A stretch of 64,000 nt of DNA from Natronobacterium texcoconense (lineage in GTDB: Archaea > Halobacteriota > Halobacteria > Halobacteriales > Natrialbaceae): contig NZ_FNLC01000005.1 of the NCBI RefSeq assembly GCF_900104065.1, positions 62,001 through 126,000 on the forward strand, in the 5' to 3' direction. The number at the start of each line of letters is the position of its first letter. Position 1 is the stretch's first letter. Of the stretch, positions 33,376 through 41,278 are shown piece after piece. Below the pieces are notes generated by a model, which worked only from the letters and a program-made list of their open reading frames with translations, was not told where the DNA came from and made no database searches. A program made the translations under genes and the position numbers.

Positions 33376-33405
33376 TTCATTGACTTTTCCGGTCGACACG
33401 TCGGT

Positions 33406-33981
33406 ATGATCGAGCCCACTCGCGCTACCGTCCTCGGAGTGGCGATTCTAGTAGTGACACTCGTCGGGACGGGGACGGCACTTACAATCGCCAGTTCGAG
33501 TGGGGATAGCACCGAGATTTCGGTCACGAATGAGAACGTGTCGCTGTCCCAGGACGGAGAATCGTACACCGTCAGTGACGATTTGTCGAACGTAACGACC
33601 GTAGAAATCGCCGAGACCGATGGCGAGTATACGATCACGACCGAAAAGCGAGAACCGATACGCGACGACGACCGCGACCGAGCAATCGAAACCGCAACGA
33701 GCAACGATACTGTCCAACAGTATCTTCACGAACGCGACGACTACGAGATTTCCGTCTCACCGGTCGAACGGGTACAGCTCTCCCTGAACGAGACCGGCGA
33801 CGCCGAGAGGATCGATTTCGAGGTGACAGAATCCAACGATTCGATCGTCGTCACTCGAGACGGTTCGTATCGGACCGACAGAGCAATCGTCGAAATCCGT
33901 GACGCCGACGAAGGGACTCCCGTGTACGCCGTCCGAGTCGACCTCGAAGACGGGACGATCGTTTCGATTCACGACGTGTAG
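33406..33981 (+). CDS. membrane-anchored extracellular protein, 191 aa
   Basis: A single N-terminal TM (residues 9-30) anchors an acidic extracellular domain of about 160 residues with several YTVS/YTITTEKRE strands and a C-terminal block AIVEIRDADEGTPVYAVRVDLEDGTIVSIHDV. This end resembles the PepSY-like fold by pattern only. It is divergent from the membrane-anchored regulator and may be controlled by it. Function unknown. Confidence 0.68.
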   Translation: MIEPTRATVLGVAILVVTLVGTGTALTIASSSGDSTEISVTNENVSLSQDGESYTVSDDLSNVTTVEIAETDGEYTITTEKREPIRDDDRDRAIETATSNDTVQQYLHERDDYEISVSPVERVQLSLNETGDAERIDFEVTESNDSIVVTRDGSYRTDRAIVEIRDADEGTPVYAVRVDLEDGTIVSIHDV

Positions 33982-34080
33982 CCGGAACATGAACCGGCTG
34001 GAAACCGGGCATAACTCCAATATTGGCCTCGTCCCGAGTTTCCGGGAGGCTCGCGAAGTGACCTCAGTACAACGGACTCG

Positions 34081-34671
34081 TTATCGAATCCCGGTCACGT
34101 ACGTCTGCTCGTGATCGGGGAAGAAGTCCCGAACTGCCTCGCGGCCCTCCTCTTCGACGATAATTGCGCGCAGTTCGGCCTCGTAGTCGGCCCGCTCGAT
34201 CTCCTCGCTGGGACCGACAGTCACCTCGAGGTTGGCGTCGACCAGCCGATCGACCGCGTTCCGGCCGAATCCAGAGAGCGGAGCGATGTAGTCGACCCCG
34301 TGTCGGTCCTCGAGGCTCTGGGCCTGTGCCCTCGAGACCGTCGGGACGCGGTCGTCGCGTCGGGTGCCATCCGCGATGGCGTCGAAACCGGCGGCCGCGA
34401 GTTCCTCGAGGGCGTGCTGGTGGACGTGCTGGATGCCGTTTCTCGGGAAGCCGTCCTCCCGGATGCGGTCGGCTGCTTCGTAGGCGACGTCAGGGTCGAG
34501 TTCCAGGCGCTCGAACTCGAACCCGAGGTCGCCGGCCGTCTCGCGGGCGTGCTTCCAGTCGTCGCTGAGTCCGAAGTGTGCGGTGGTCAGCGTCACGTCG
34601 TAGAACTCGTCGAGGAGAAGCGCCGCGAGCGTCGAATCTTTCCCGCCGCTGTAGAGTAGTCCCAGTTCCAT
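34081..34671 (-). CDS. DUF71/diphthine-ammonia-ligase-like N-type ATP pyrophosphatase, 196 aa
   Basis: PP-loop ATPase with SGGKDS at residues 8-13 that binds ATP pyrophosphate. GIQHVHQHALEELA and AIADGTRRDDRVPTVSRAQAQSLEDRHGVDYIAPLSGFGRNAVDRLVDA are typical of the haloarchaeal short family, which lacks the second domain of true Dph6. It may activate an acid by adenylation for an amide or thiolation reaction, substrate unknown. The start codon immediately follows the stop of the PDCD5 gene, so the two are coupled. Confidence 0.82.
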   Translation of the reverse strand: MELGLLYSGGKDSTLAALLLDEFYDVTLTTAHFGLSDDWKHARETAGDLGFEFERLELDPDVAYEAADRIREDGFPRNGIQHVHQHALEELAAAGFDAIADGTRRDDRVPTVSRAQAQSLEDRHGVDYIAPLSGFGRNAVDRLVDANLEVTVGPSEEIERADYEAELRAIIVEEEGREAVRDFFPDHEQTYVTGIR

Positions 34672-35019
34672 TTACCGTCGCTGGATGTCGAAGCTCTTCG
34701 AATCCGGCTTCAGCTCCTTGAGGAGCTGTTTCATCTTGTCGTCGTCGATCTTGCCCTGGATGCGCCCGCTGCGGGCCAGCGAGATGACCTGCCGTTCGAC
34801 CTGTTCGCCGAACTGGGGCTTGCTCATCTTGACCGTGTTGAGTCGCTTGCGGGCGTCGTCGGTCAGGTGCTGTCGGAGGACAGCCTTCTTCTGGGCTTCG
34901 GCCTGTTGCTGGGCGGCTTCCTGAGCCTCCGCATCCTGGCCGTCGGCGCGTTCCTGCAACTGTTCCATTTTCTTCTGTCGCAACTCCTCGAGTTTCTCCT
35001 CGTCCGGGCGTTCACTCAT
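34672..35019 (-). CDS. PDCD5-family DNA-binding protein, 115 aa
   Basis: Small helical-bundle protein conserved in archaea and eukaryotes: an N-terminal disordered Glu/Gln-rich helix, then [57 protein letters not shown]. The family binds DNA and has been linked to chromatin or translation, with no settled role. Normal length. It follows the S19e gene by 105 bases, the common S19e-PDCD5 order in euryarchaea. Confidence 0.93.
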   Translation of the reverse strand: MSERPDEEKLEELRQKKMEQLQERADGQDAEAQEAAQQQAEAQKKAVLRQHLTDDARKRLNTVKMSKPQFGEQVERQVISLARSGRIQGKIDDDKMKQLLKELKPDSKSFDIQRR

Positions 35020-35124
35020 GAGTACTCGTGTATACTTTTGCAGCCGGGAAAATGATTACGGAGACGGCCGACAGACGCCACGCTCTCGGGGTCACGGGAG
35101 ACTGCCGGAAGCAAAACCCGCTCT

Positions 35125-35580
35125 CTACGCGTAGCGTTCGAGTTCCGGTCGGTCGAGTTCCTCGAGCACGTTCCCGGCGGTGTCGTCCAGCAGACTCTGA
35201 CCGTCGGCGGTGATGCGTCGTCCTTCACCTTCTGCGGTCTCGACGAGGTCTTCTTCCTCGAGCTGCTGGAGGATGGTCCGGATCATGTTCTTGGAGCCGT
35301 CCGTCCGGTGGGCGGGCGCGACACGGTAGCGGGTGGAGCCGCCCTTTGCGCCGCCGTACTCGGTCGACAGTCGTTCGACGCCGATGGGACCGCGGTCGGC
35401 GACCTTGCGCAGGAGACTCGCGGCACGGACTGCCCAGAAGTCCTCCTGTTCGGGTGGGAGTTCGCGGTCGGGGCCGGTCTTGGCGAACTGCGCCCAGTCG
35501 GGTTCGTCGAGCCGTTCCTCGAGGTCCTCGGCGAGCGCCTCGATGAGGTCGTCCGCCGGAACGTCGTACATCGTAGCCAT
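35125..35580 (-). CDS. rps19e: 30S ribosomal protein S19e, 151 aa
   Basis: Archaeal/eukaryotic small-subunit protein with an internal winged-helix fold. The start at 35580 (MATMYDVPAD) is chosen; the longer open frame upstream is arginine/serine-rich and overlaps the divergent thiL promoter. Signature regions: DWAQFAKTGPDRELPPEQEDFWAVRAASLLRKVA, GPIGVERLSTEYGGAKGGSTRYRVAPAH, and GSKNMIRTILQQLEEEDLVE. Leads the S19e-PDCD5-PP-loop transcription unit. Confidence 0.95.
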   Translation of the reverse strand: MATMYDVPADDLIEALAEDLEERLDEPDWAQFAKTGPDRELPPEQEDFWAVRAASLLRKVADRGPIGVERLSTEYGGAKGGSTRYRVAPAHRTDGSKNMIRTILQQLEEEDLVETAEGEGRRITADGQSLLDDTAGNVLEELDRPELERYA

Positions 35581-35680
35581 TGGCGTTGGGTTCCCTTCGG
35601 CGGCATTTAAGACCATCGTATCCGATCCGCGTCTCGGCACGTCCCGGACCGTTTTTCGCGCTCGAGTCGAAACGAGGGGT

Positions 35681-36589
35681 ATGGACGAACGCGGGGCACT
35701 GGCGCTTCTGGATAGCGAACTCGAGGCCGTCGGTGACGACGCCGCCGTAATAGACGGCCTCGTCGTGACGACCGACATGCTCCACGACCGGACGGACTTT
35801 CCCGACGGGACGACCCGGTACACGGCGGGCTGGCGATCGGTCGGGGCGTCGCTGTCGGACGTCGCGGCGATGGGTGCCGAGGCGACGGCCGCGGTCGCCG
35901 CCTACGCCGCTCCTGCGTTCGACGAGGCGGAACTGCTCGCGTTCGTTCGTGGCGCGAGCGATGTCTGTGCGGCCGTCGATGCTCAGTACGTCGGCGGCGA
36001 TCTGGACGAACACCAGGAGTTTACCGTCGCGACGACGGCGATCGGTCGTACGGACGCTCCGGTCCCGCGCAGCGGCGCACGCCCCGGTGATCGGGTTTGC
36101 GTGACGGGGACCCTCGGTCGAACTGCGGCGGCACTCGAGTTGTTCGAACGCGCTGCTTCGGCGGACGGACAGGAGGCGACCCAACTCCAAGAACGCGCCA
36201 ACGACCTCTTCCAGTTTTCTCCACGCGTCGCGGCCGGCCGTGCGCTCGCTCCCCACGCGACCGCGATGATGGACTCGAGTGACGGGCTCGCCCGGTCGCT
36301 CCACCAGCTTGCAGAATCGAGCGACTGCGGGTTCGCGCTCGACTCCGAGCGGGTTCCGATCGACGACGCCGTCCTCGAGGTCGCAGCCGACGACGCGGAG
36401 GCGCTCGAACTCGCGACGACGTTCGGCGAGGACTTCGAACTCGTCGCGACCGTCCCCGAGGAATCGATCGAGGCCGTTCGCGACGCGACGAACGTCTCGA
36501 TTTCGGTGATCGGTACCGTTCTCGAGCGCGACGACGGAATTACGCTCGATGGCGAGTCGCTCGCCGATAGCGGCTACACCCACGGCTGA
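35681..36589 (+). CDS. thiL: thiamine-monophosphate kinase, 302 aa
   Basis: Phosphorylates thiamine phosphate to thiamine diphosphate in the cytosol. PurM-like fold with the metal/ATP motifs GDDAAVID, DMLHDRTDF, RSVGASLSDVAAMGAEATAAV, VGGDL and the C-terminal MMDSSDGLARSLHQLAE and FGEDFELVATV blocks. The start at 35681 places the family N-terminus correctly (ERGALALLDSEL). Slightly short for the family. Divergent from S19e; convergent with an M50 protease gene at zero distance (stop codons abut). Confidence 0.9.
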   Translation: MDERGALALLDSELEAVGDDAAVIDGLVVTTDMLHDRTDFPDGTTRYTAGWRSVGASLSDVAAMGAEATAAVAAYAAPAFDEAELLAFVRGASDVCAAVDAQYVGGDLDEHQEFTVATTAIGRTDAPVPRSGARPGDRVCVTGTLGRTAAALELFERAASADGQEATQLQERANDLFQFSPRVAAGRALAPHATAMMDSSDGLARSLHQLAESSDCGFALDSERVPIDDAVLEVAADDAEALELATTFGEDFELVATVPEESIEAVRDATNVSISVIGTVLERDDGITLDGESLADSGYTHG

Positions 36590-37744
36590 CTACTGGATGA
36601 CCACGATCGGGACCTGCATGAAACAGAGCATCCCGAGTCCGAAGGTGACGATTCCGAGGACGAATCGACCCCAGTCGAGCGACTCGTCCTCGATCGGCCG
36701 TGCCGGGCCGACGGATGCGAGTACCGCGGTGAACAGTCCCCAGATACCCCAGATGAGCACGGAGTTGATCCCGTAACCGGCCACGTAGTAGAGGTAGGCG
36801 GCGAGACCGAACAGGGCACCGGGGACGAGCGCGGCGATCGTCTCCTGGGTGTTGCCGGCCATCGCCCGCAGGATGTGACCACCGTCGAGCTGGCCGACCG
36901 GAATCAGGTTGAGGAAGGTGACGAACATGCCGACCCAGCCGCCGATGACTACCGGGTTCACCGCAGTTGCCGGATCGTCACGGTACAGCGGCTGATCGAA
37001 CGCCGACGCGAGCATCTCGAGCAGCGGCGGATACCCCAGTTGAATCTGGGCTTCGGCGTTCTGGACGATCGTTTCCGGTGCAGTGACCGGTGGGAGGTGG
37101 AGGCCGACGACCGTAACGACGACCGTGGCGGCGAGGCCCGCGAGCGGGCCGGCGACGCCGATGTCGAAGAGCGCCTTGCGGTTGGGCATGTGGCCTTTCA
37201 TCTTGATCACCGCACCCATCGTCCCGATCAGCGTCGGGATCGGAATGAAGTACGGGAGTGAGGCGTCGACCTGGTGGTACCGACTCATGACGTAGTGTCC
37301 CATCTCGTGGACGCCGAGAACGCCCAGGATAGCCACCGTGAACGGCCAGGCACGCCAGATCTCTTCCGGATTCGAAAACGGGTCGATGTAGTACCACATC
37401 GATCCGGCAAACAGCGTCGAAACGACCGTCAGCCCGAGCAACAGGATGTTCGTCCACGGGATTCCGTCGATGCCGACGCTCGTGGGTTCGGCGACGAGGA
37501 CGTACTCCCCGTGGCGCGTCCCGACCTCGAGGTCGTACCCGTCCTCGCGGAAGACGGGCCACAGTTCCCGGAGTATCTGTTCGGGCTGGACGAGCGGATC
37601 GCCGTAGTAGACGAGCGTCTCACCTTCGACCTGGCGCTCGTAGACGGCAAACACCGACTCGATCCGCTCGAGGGATGGCCCTGCTTCGAGATCGGAATCC
37701 GTTATAGAAGACGTTTCGAACCCGGGCCGGTCGACGTCGTCCAT
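36590..37744 (-). CDS. site-2-protease-like M50 membrane metalloprotease, 384 aa
   Basis: Intramembrane zinc protease. The first 95 residues are soluble (LVYYGDPLVQPEQILRELWPVFREDGYDLEV), then about seven TM helices. HEMGH at 146-150 supplies the zinc ligands, and NLIPVGQLDGGHIL the second motif Asp. No PDZ domain, in contrast to the M50 protein at 43004. Homologues in archaea and plants (EGY-like) share the N-terminal domain. Substrates unknown, perhaps membrane-tethered regulators such as those at 4694 and 32690, which is speculation. Confidence 0.9.
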   Translation of the reverse strand: MDDVDRPGFETSSITDSDLEAGPSLERIESVFAVYERQVEGETLVYYGDPLVQPEQILRELWPVFREDGYDLEVGTRHGEYVLVAEPTSVGIDGIPWTNILLLGLTVVSTLFAGSMWYYIDPFSNPEEIWRAWPFTVAILGVLGVHEMGHYVMSRYHQVDASLPYFIPIPTLIGTMGAVIKMKGHMPNRKALFDIGVAGPLAGLAATVVVTVVGLHLPPVTAPETIVQNAEAQIQLGYPPLLEMLASAFDQPLYRDDPATAVNPVVIGGWVGMFVTFLNLIPVGQLDGGHILRAMAGNTQETIAALVPGALFGLAAYLYYVAGYGINSVLIWGIWGLFTAVLASVGPARPIEDESLDWGRFVLGIVTFGLGMLCFMQVPIVVIQ

Positions 37745-37930
37745 CGTCCGTGATTACCGACGGCCGGGTATAAATCGACTGCTGTCGGTGTTGCTGGCTG
37801 CAAAAAGGCACGAGTGAGCAGGAATTTCGTACCGGTAGCGTCAGCATACACCGGTAGGAAGCCCCTGTCGGAGTTCGGGCGGCAGTTGGGGACTGTGTGG
37901 GTCGTTCAGGGCGTTCGGGGACGGACGCTA

Positions 37931-38176
37931 TCAGGCGGGTTCGACGCGCCACGTCGTGGCGCTCGTGTACGACCACTTCTCGATCTCGAGGTCGGTCGCC
38001 GAGTCGGAGAGTTTGACCATCAGCGCACCGATCTCCTTGGGGGAGAGATCGACGTCGTCGGCGATAAACTTCCCTTTGAAGTACATCTCTCCGTCCTCGG
38101 CGCGTTCGCGAAGGTAGCGTTTCAGGCGGCGTTCCTTGGTTTCCGTGGAGGGTTGTGATGTCGTGCTCATCGACAT
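37931..38176 (-). CDS. DUF7123-type small protein, 81 aa
   Basis: Small conserved haloarchaeal protein: KERRLKRYLRERAEDGEMYFKGKFIADDVDLSPKEIGALMVKLSD, a winged-helix-like pattern. The start at 38176 is supported by a TTTATAAC box centred 27 bases upstream; a second ATG lies two codons on. The longer open frame is AT-rich intergenic sequence. DNA binding is suggested by the helix pattern but not shown. Confidence 0.78.
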   Translation of the reverse strand: MSMSTTSQPSTETKERRLKRYLRERAEDGEMYFKGKFIADDVDLSPKEIGALMVKLSDSATDLEIEKWSYTSATTWRVEPA

Positions 38177-38198
38177 CAGCGGCTTGTGGTGGGGATAT

Positions 38199-38206
38199 GT
38201 TATAAA
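38199..38206 (-). promoter_or_regulatory. TATA box of DUF7123 gene
   Basis: TTTATAAC on the minus strand centred 27 bases before the start codon. Confidence 0.6.
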
Positions 38207-38296
38207 GGCAGGACGATTAGTAGCATTTCGCCCGTGTTCAGCGATTTCGGCGATAATGGAGCTTTTATTCGGGTTTACGAAATGTTTTATTCGCCC

Positions 38297-38333
38297 TTTA
38301 GATCCTTCGAGACGTTTTAAAACCAGATCTAAA
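38297..38333. promoter_or_regulatory. nested palindromes upstream of DUF7123 gene
   Basis: TTTAGATC (38297-38304) pairs with GATCTAAA (38326-38333) around a 10-base palindrome GTTTTAAAAC (38314-38323). Lies after the MoaE fusion gene and before the TATA box, in AT-rich DNA. Could be an operator or a terminator. Confidence 0.45.
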
Positions 38334-38427
38334 TCATTATCTCGGGAGAAATAGCCACGACTAATTAATTGTTCTATTCTCACTACTATAAGATAATTCT
38401 ATGAGAAAGCTCTCGGACGAAACTCGG

Positions 38428-39285
38428 TCAGGGCCGGTCGTGGACCCAGAACTCGTCTTCGACCGTCACTTCCTTCTTGAACAGCGGCACCTCGTCTTTT
38501 AGCCGGTTGATACCGTCTTCGACCGTCCGAAACGCCTCTTCTCGGTGTCCAGCGAGGACGACGACGAAGACGATGTCCTCACCGTCCTCGACGACGCCCG
38601 TGCGGTGGTAGAGTTCGACCTCGAGAACACCCTCACGGTCCTCGAGTTCTGTCTCGATGGTCGCCATCCGCTCGTCGGCGACGCCCTCGTACTTTTCGAA
38701 CTCGAGGTACTCCGTGCGGGCGTCGTCCTCGCCGTCTTTCGCCCGGACGCGGCCGGTAAAGGTCGCAATCGCGCCCGACCGGTCGGCCTTCGGCGAGCGT
38801 TTGACGCGGTCGACGAGCGACTCGAGCGTTTCGTAGGGTTCGGTCGCCTCGAGGGTGTCGACGAGATCTCGTTCGGTCTCGTCGACGGCGAGTTCGCCGG
38901 GCGATTCGACGGCCGCGAGCAGCGAGTCGTCGTCTGGGAGGTCTGCAGCCTTCGAGCCGACGGCGATCGAGGGATAGCGCAGTTCCGAGACGCCGACGAC
39001 GACGGCGTACTCACAGGTGACCGCGAGCCGGTCGAGCGCGTCCCCGACGTTCATCCCCGTCCCCGTCGCCGTCCAGTCGCCGTCGGCCCCGAGGTCGTAG
39101 GTGACGTCGCCGCCGAGTGCGATCGACTCGCGAGGATAGGGAGCGTGAGTTCCGTCGGCGATCGTCGCGTCGTATCTGACGACCCCGACGCGTCCCGCTC
39201 GAGAGAGGCGGTCGACGACCCGATCGACGACCCGCTCGACGGCGTCGTCGCTCGCGTCGTGGTCGGTAACACCGAGTACGTGCAT
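38428..39285 (-). CDS. moaE: MoaE fused to degenerate MobB-like domain, 285 aa
   Basis: Large subunit of molybdopterin synthase, which transfers sulfur to the pterin in molybdenum cofactor synthesis. The C-terminal MoaE domain (about 140-285) keeps GAIATFTGRVR, LEFEKYEGVADERM, YHRTGVVEDGEDIVFVVVLAGHREEAF and the two catalytic lysine regions in LKDEVPLFKKE. The N-terminal 130 residues align with MobB, but the P-loop is replaced: residues 4-14 read LGVTDHDASDD with no G-K-T. The start at 39285 fits. Haloarchaea commonly fuse these two domains. Confidence 0.85.
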   Translation of the reverse strand: MHVLGVTDHDASDDAVERVVDRVVDRLSRAGRVGVVRYDATIADGTHAPYPRESIALGGDVTYDLGADGDWTATGTGMNVGDALDRLAVTCEYAVVVGVSELRYPSIAVGSKAADLPDDDSLLAAVESPGELAVDETERDLVDTLEATEPYETLESLVDRVKRSPKADRSGAIATFTGRVRAKDGEDDARTEYLEFEKYEGVADERMATIETELEDREGVLEVELYHRTGVVEDGEDIVFVVVLAGHREEAFRTVEDGINRLKDEVPLFKKEVTVEDEFWVHDRP

Positions 39286-39461
39286 GCTGCCTGAACAATG
39301 GTGAGGACGGGGTTTGTAGCTATCGCCGCCGGGACGAGACGGCCTACTGCAAGCCGCTGTCGGCACGGCCGTCGATCGTCTCGACCGTGCCGACGAATCG
39401 TACAGCAACCTTTCCGAAACGATCCTCGACCGTTTTGTCGTTCGTCGTCGGACGTTCACAT

Positions 39462-40466
39462 ATGGCACGCGAGTTCCGGATCGGTTTCACCGGTGACGTC
39501 ATGCTCGGTCGGCTGGTCGACGAGCGACACCAGGGTCGATCGCCCGACGCGGTGTGGGGAACCGTCCTCGAGCGCCTTCAGGACCTCGACGCGCTCGTGA
39601 TCAACCTCGAGTGCTGTCTCTCGACGCGCGGACGGAAGTGGCGACGGACGAATCGTCCCTTCCACTTCCGTGCCGACCCCGACTGGGCGATTCCGGCGCT
39701 CGAGGAGGCCGGCGTCGACGTCTGCGCGCTGGCGAACAACCACGTGCTGGACTACGAGGAGGTCGCGCTGCGGGACACGCTCGAGCATCTCGACGGGGCG
39801 GGGATCGAACACACGGGTGCTGGCGAGACGGTCGACGAGGCGCTCGAGCCAGCGGTTCGTTCGGTCGACGGGCTCGAGGTTGCGGTCGTCTCGCTGACGG
39901 ACAATACGCGGGAGTACGCGGCCGACGAGGAGTCGCCGGGGACCGCCTGGATCAAGATAGACGTAGAGGATGACCGGACGATCGAACGAACGCGCGAGGC
40001 CCTCGAGCGCGCCCAGGCGACCGATCCCGACCTGCTCGTCGCTTCGTTACACTGGGGGCCGAACATGGTCGAGGAGCCGCCCGACTCGTTCCGCGAGTTC
40101 GGTCGCTGGCTGGTCGAGGAGGGGGTCGACGTCGTTCACGGCCACAGCGCCCACGTCTTCCAGGGGATCGAAGTCCACGAGGGGCGTTCGATACTCTACG
40201 ACGCGGGCGACTTCGTCGACGACTACCGGGTCGATCCGGAGCTACGAAACGACCGGAGTTTCCTGTTCGTCCTGACGGTCTCGCCGGACGGAACGCCTCG
40301 AGAGCTACGACTCCACCCGACCGAAATCGAGAACTGTGTCGTCCACGAGGCAGGTTCCGACGCCGCCGAGTGGTCCCGCGAGCGGATGCGAGAGCTATCC
40401 GAACCGTTCGGAACCGAGTTCAACCGTGAAAAAGAGACGCTGGTGCTGTCGCTCGAGCGAGCGTAA
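39462..40466 (+). CDS. CapA-family (poly-gamma-glutamate synthesis-like) protein, 334 aa
   Basis: Metallophosphatase-fold protein: RIGFTGDVMLGRLVD (metal ligand Asp), LVINLECCLS, FHFRADPDWAIPALEEAGVDVCALANNHVLDY, LLVASLHWG, and VDVVHGHSAHVFQGIEVHEGRSILYDAGDFVDDY. The Asp/Asn/His ligand pattern is intact. Start at 39462 puts the family N-terminus at the first residues. No signal peptide. Bacterial relatives help make or anchor poly-gamma-glutamate; no capBC partners are present here, so a phosphatase role on another substrate is equally likely. Confidence 0.85.
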   Translation: MAREFRIGFTGDVMLGRLVDERHQGRSPDAVWGTVLERLQDLDALVINLECCLSTRGRKWRRTNRPFHFRADPDWAIPALEEAGVDVCALANNHVLDYEEVALRDTLEHLDGAGIEHTGAGETVDEALEPAVRSVDGLEVAVVSLTDNTREYAADEESPGTAWIKIDVEDDRTIERTREALERAQATDPDLLVASLHWGPNMVEEPPDSFREFGRWLVEEGVDVVHGHSAHVFQGIEVHEGRSILYDAGDFVDDYRVDPELRNDRSFLFVLTVSPDGTPRELRLHPTEIENCVVHEAGSDAAEWSRERMRELSEPFGTEFNREKETLVLSLERA

Positions 40467-40506
40467 CATCGTGTGGATCCGACACGCTCGCCCGTCAGTT
40501 GGCAAC

Positions 40507-40535
40507 CCTTAAGATTGCAACCCGGCTACACCGGG
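40507..40535 (+). promoter_or_regulatory. pyrH promoter box and small hairpin
   Basis: CCCTTAAG at 40507-40514, about 30 bases before the ATG at 40541, followed by a CCCGG-CTACA-CCGGG hairpin at 40521-40535, six bases before the start codon. Confidence 0.45.
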
Positions 40536-40540
40536 ATAGT

Positions 40541-41278
40541 ATGAAAGTGGTCGTTTCTATCGGCGGGAGCGTACTCGTGCCCGAACCGGGCGCGGATCGG
40601 GTGGCCGAACACGCTGCCGTCATCGAGGACCTCGTAGAGGACGGCTGTCGGGTCGGCGCCGTCGTCGGCGGGGGTGGCGTCGCACGCGAGTACATCGGAG
40701 CAGCCCGTGATCTCGGGGCAAACGAGATCGAACTCGATCAGTTGGGGATCGACGTCACGCGGCTCAACGCTCGCCTGCTCATCGCGGCACTAGGCGAGGA
40801 CGCCGTCACCGCGCCCGCGGAGGACTACGACGAGGCCGGCGAGTCGCTTCGCCGCGGCGACGTCTCGGTCATGGGTGGGGTCGCACCGGCCCAGACGACC
40901 GACGCCGTCGGCGCCGCGCTCGCGGAGTACATCGACGCCGACCTGCTCGTCTACGCGACGAGCGTCCCCGGCGTCTACAGCGACGACCCCAACGAGTCCG
41001 ACGACGCCACGAAGTACGAAGAACTCTCGGCGAGCGACCTCGTCGACGCCATCGCCGGCCTCGAGATGAACGCTGGCGCGTCCGCACCCGTCGACCTGCT
41101 CGCCGCGAAGATCATCGAGCGCTCGGGGATGCGAACGATCGTCCTCGACGGTACCGACCCCGACCGGATCGCCCGCGCAGTTCGCCACGGCGATCACGAG
41201 GGAACCGACGTGATTCCGGACGGCGTCGGCGAGGAGCCGACTTACTGGGCCGGAGACGAAGACGATCTCGAGGAATGA
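40541..41278 (+). CDS. pyrH: uridylate kinase, 245 aa
   Basis: Phosphorylates UMP to UDP. Archaeal amino-acid-kinase-fold type: VVVSIGGSVLVP at the N-terminus, AVVGGGGVAREYI, LGIDVTRLNARLL, SVMGGVAPAQTTDAVGAALAEYIDADLLVYATSVPGVYSDDPN, and GASAPVDLLAAKIIERSGMRTIVLDG. Start chosen by the kinase N-terminus. Its stop overlaps the lysS start (ATGA), giving translational coupling. Confidence 0.93.
   Translation: MKVVVSIGGSVLVPEPGADRVAEHAAVIEDLVEDGCRVGAVVGGGGVAREYIGAARDLGANEIELDQLGIDVTRLNARLLIAALGEDAVTAPAEDYDEAGESLRRGDVSVMGGVAPAQTTDAVGAALAEYIDADLLVYATSVPGVYSDDPNESDDATKYEELSASDLVDAIAGLEMNAGASAPVDLLAAKIIERSGMRTIVLDGTDPDRIARAVRHGDHEGTDVIPDGVGEEPTYWAGDEDDLEE

Noticed and set aside
35225-36583. 452-codon minus-strand frame across thiL and S19e
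   Set aside because: Shadow of thiL; the S19e frame ends differently and has real homology.
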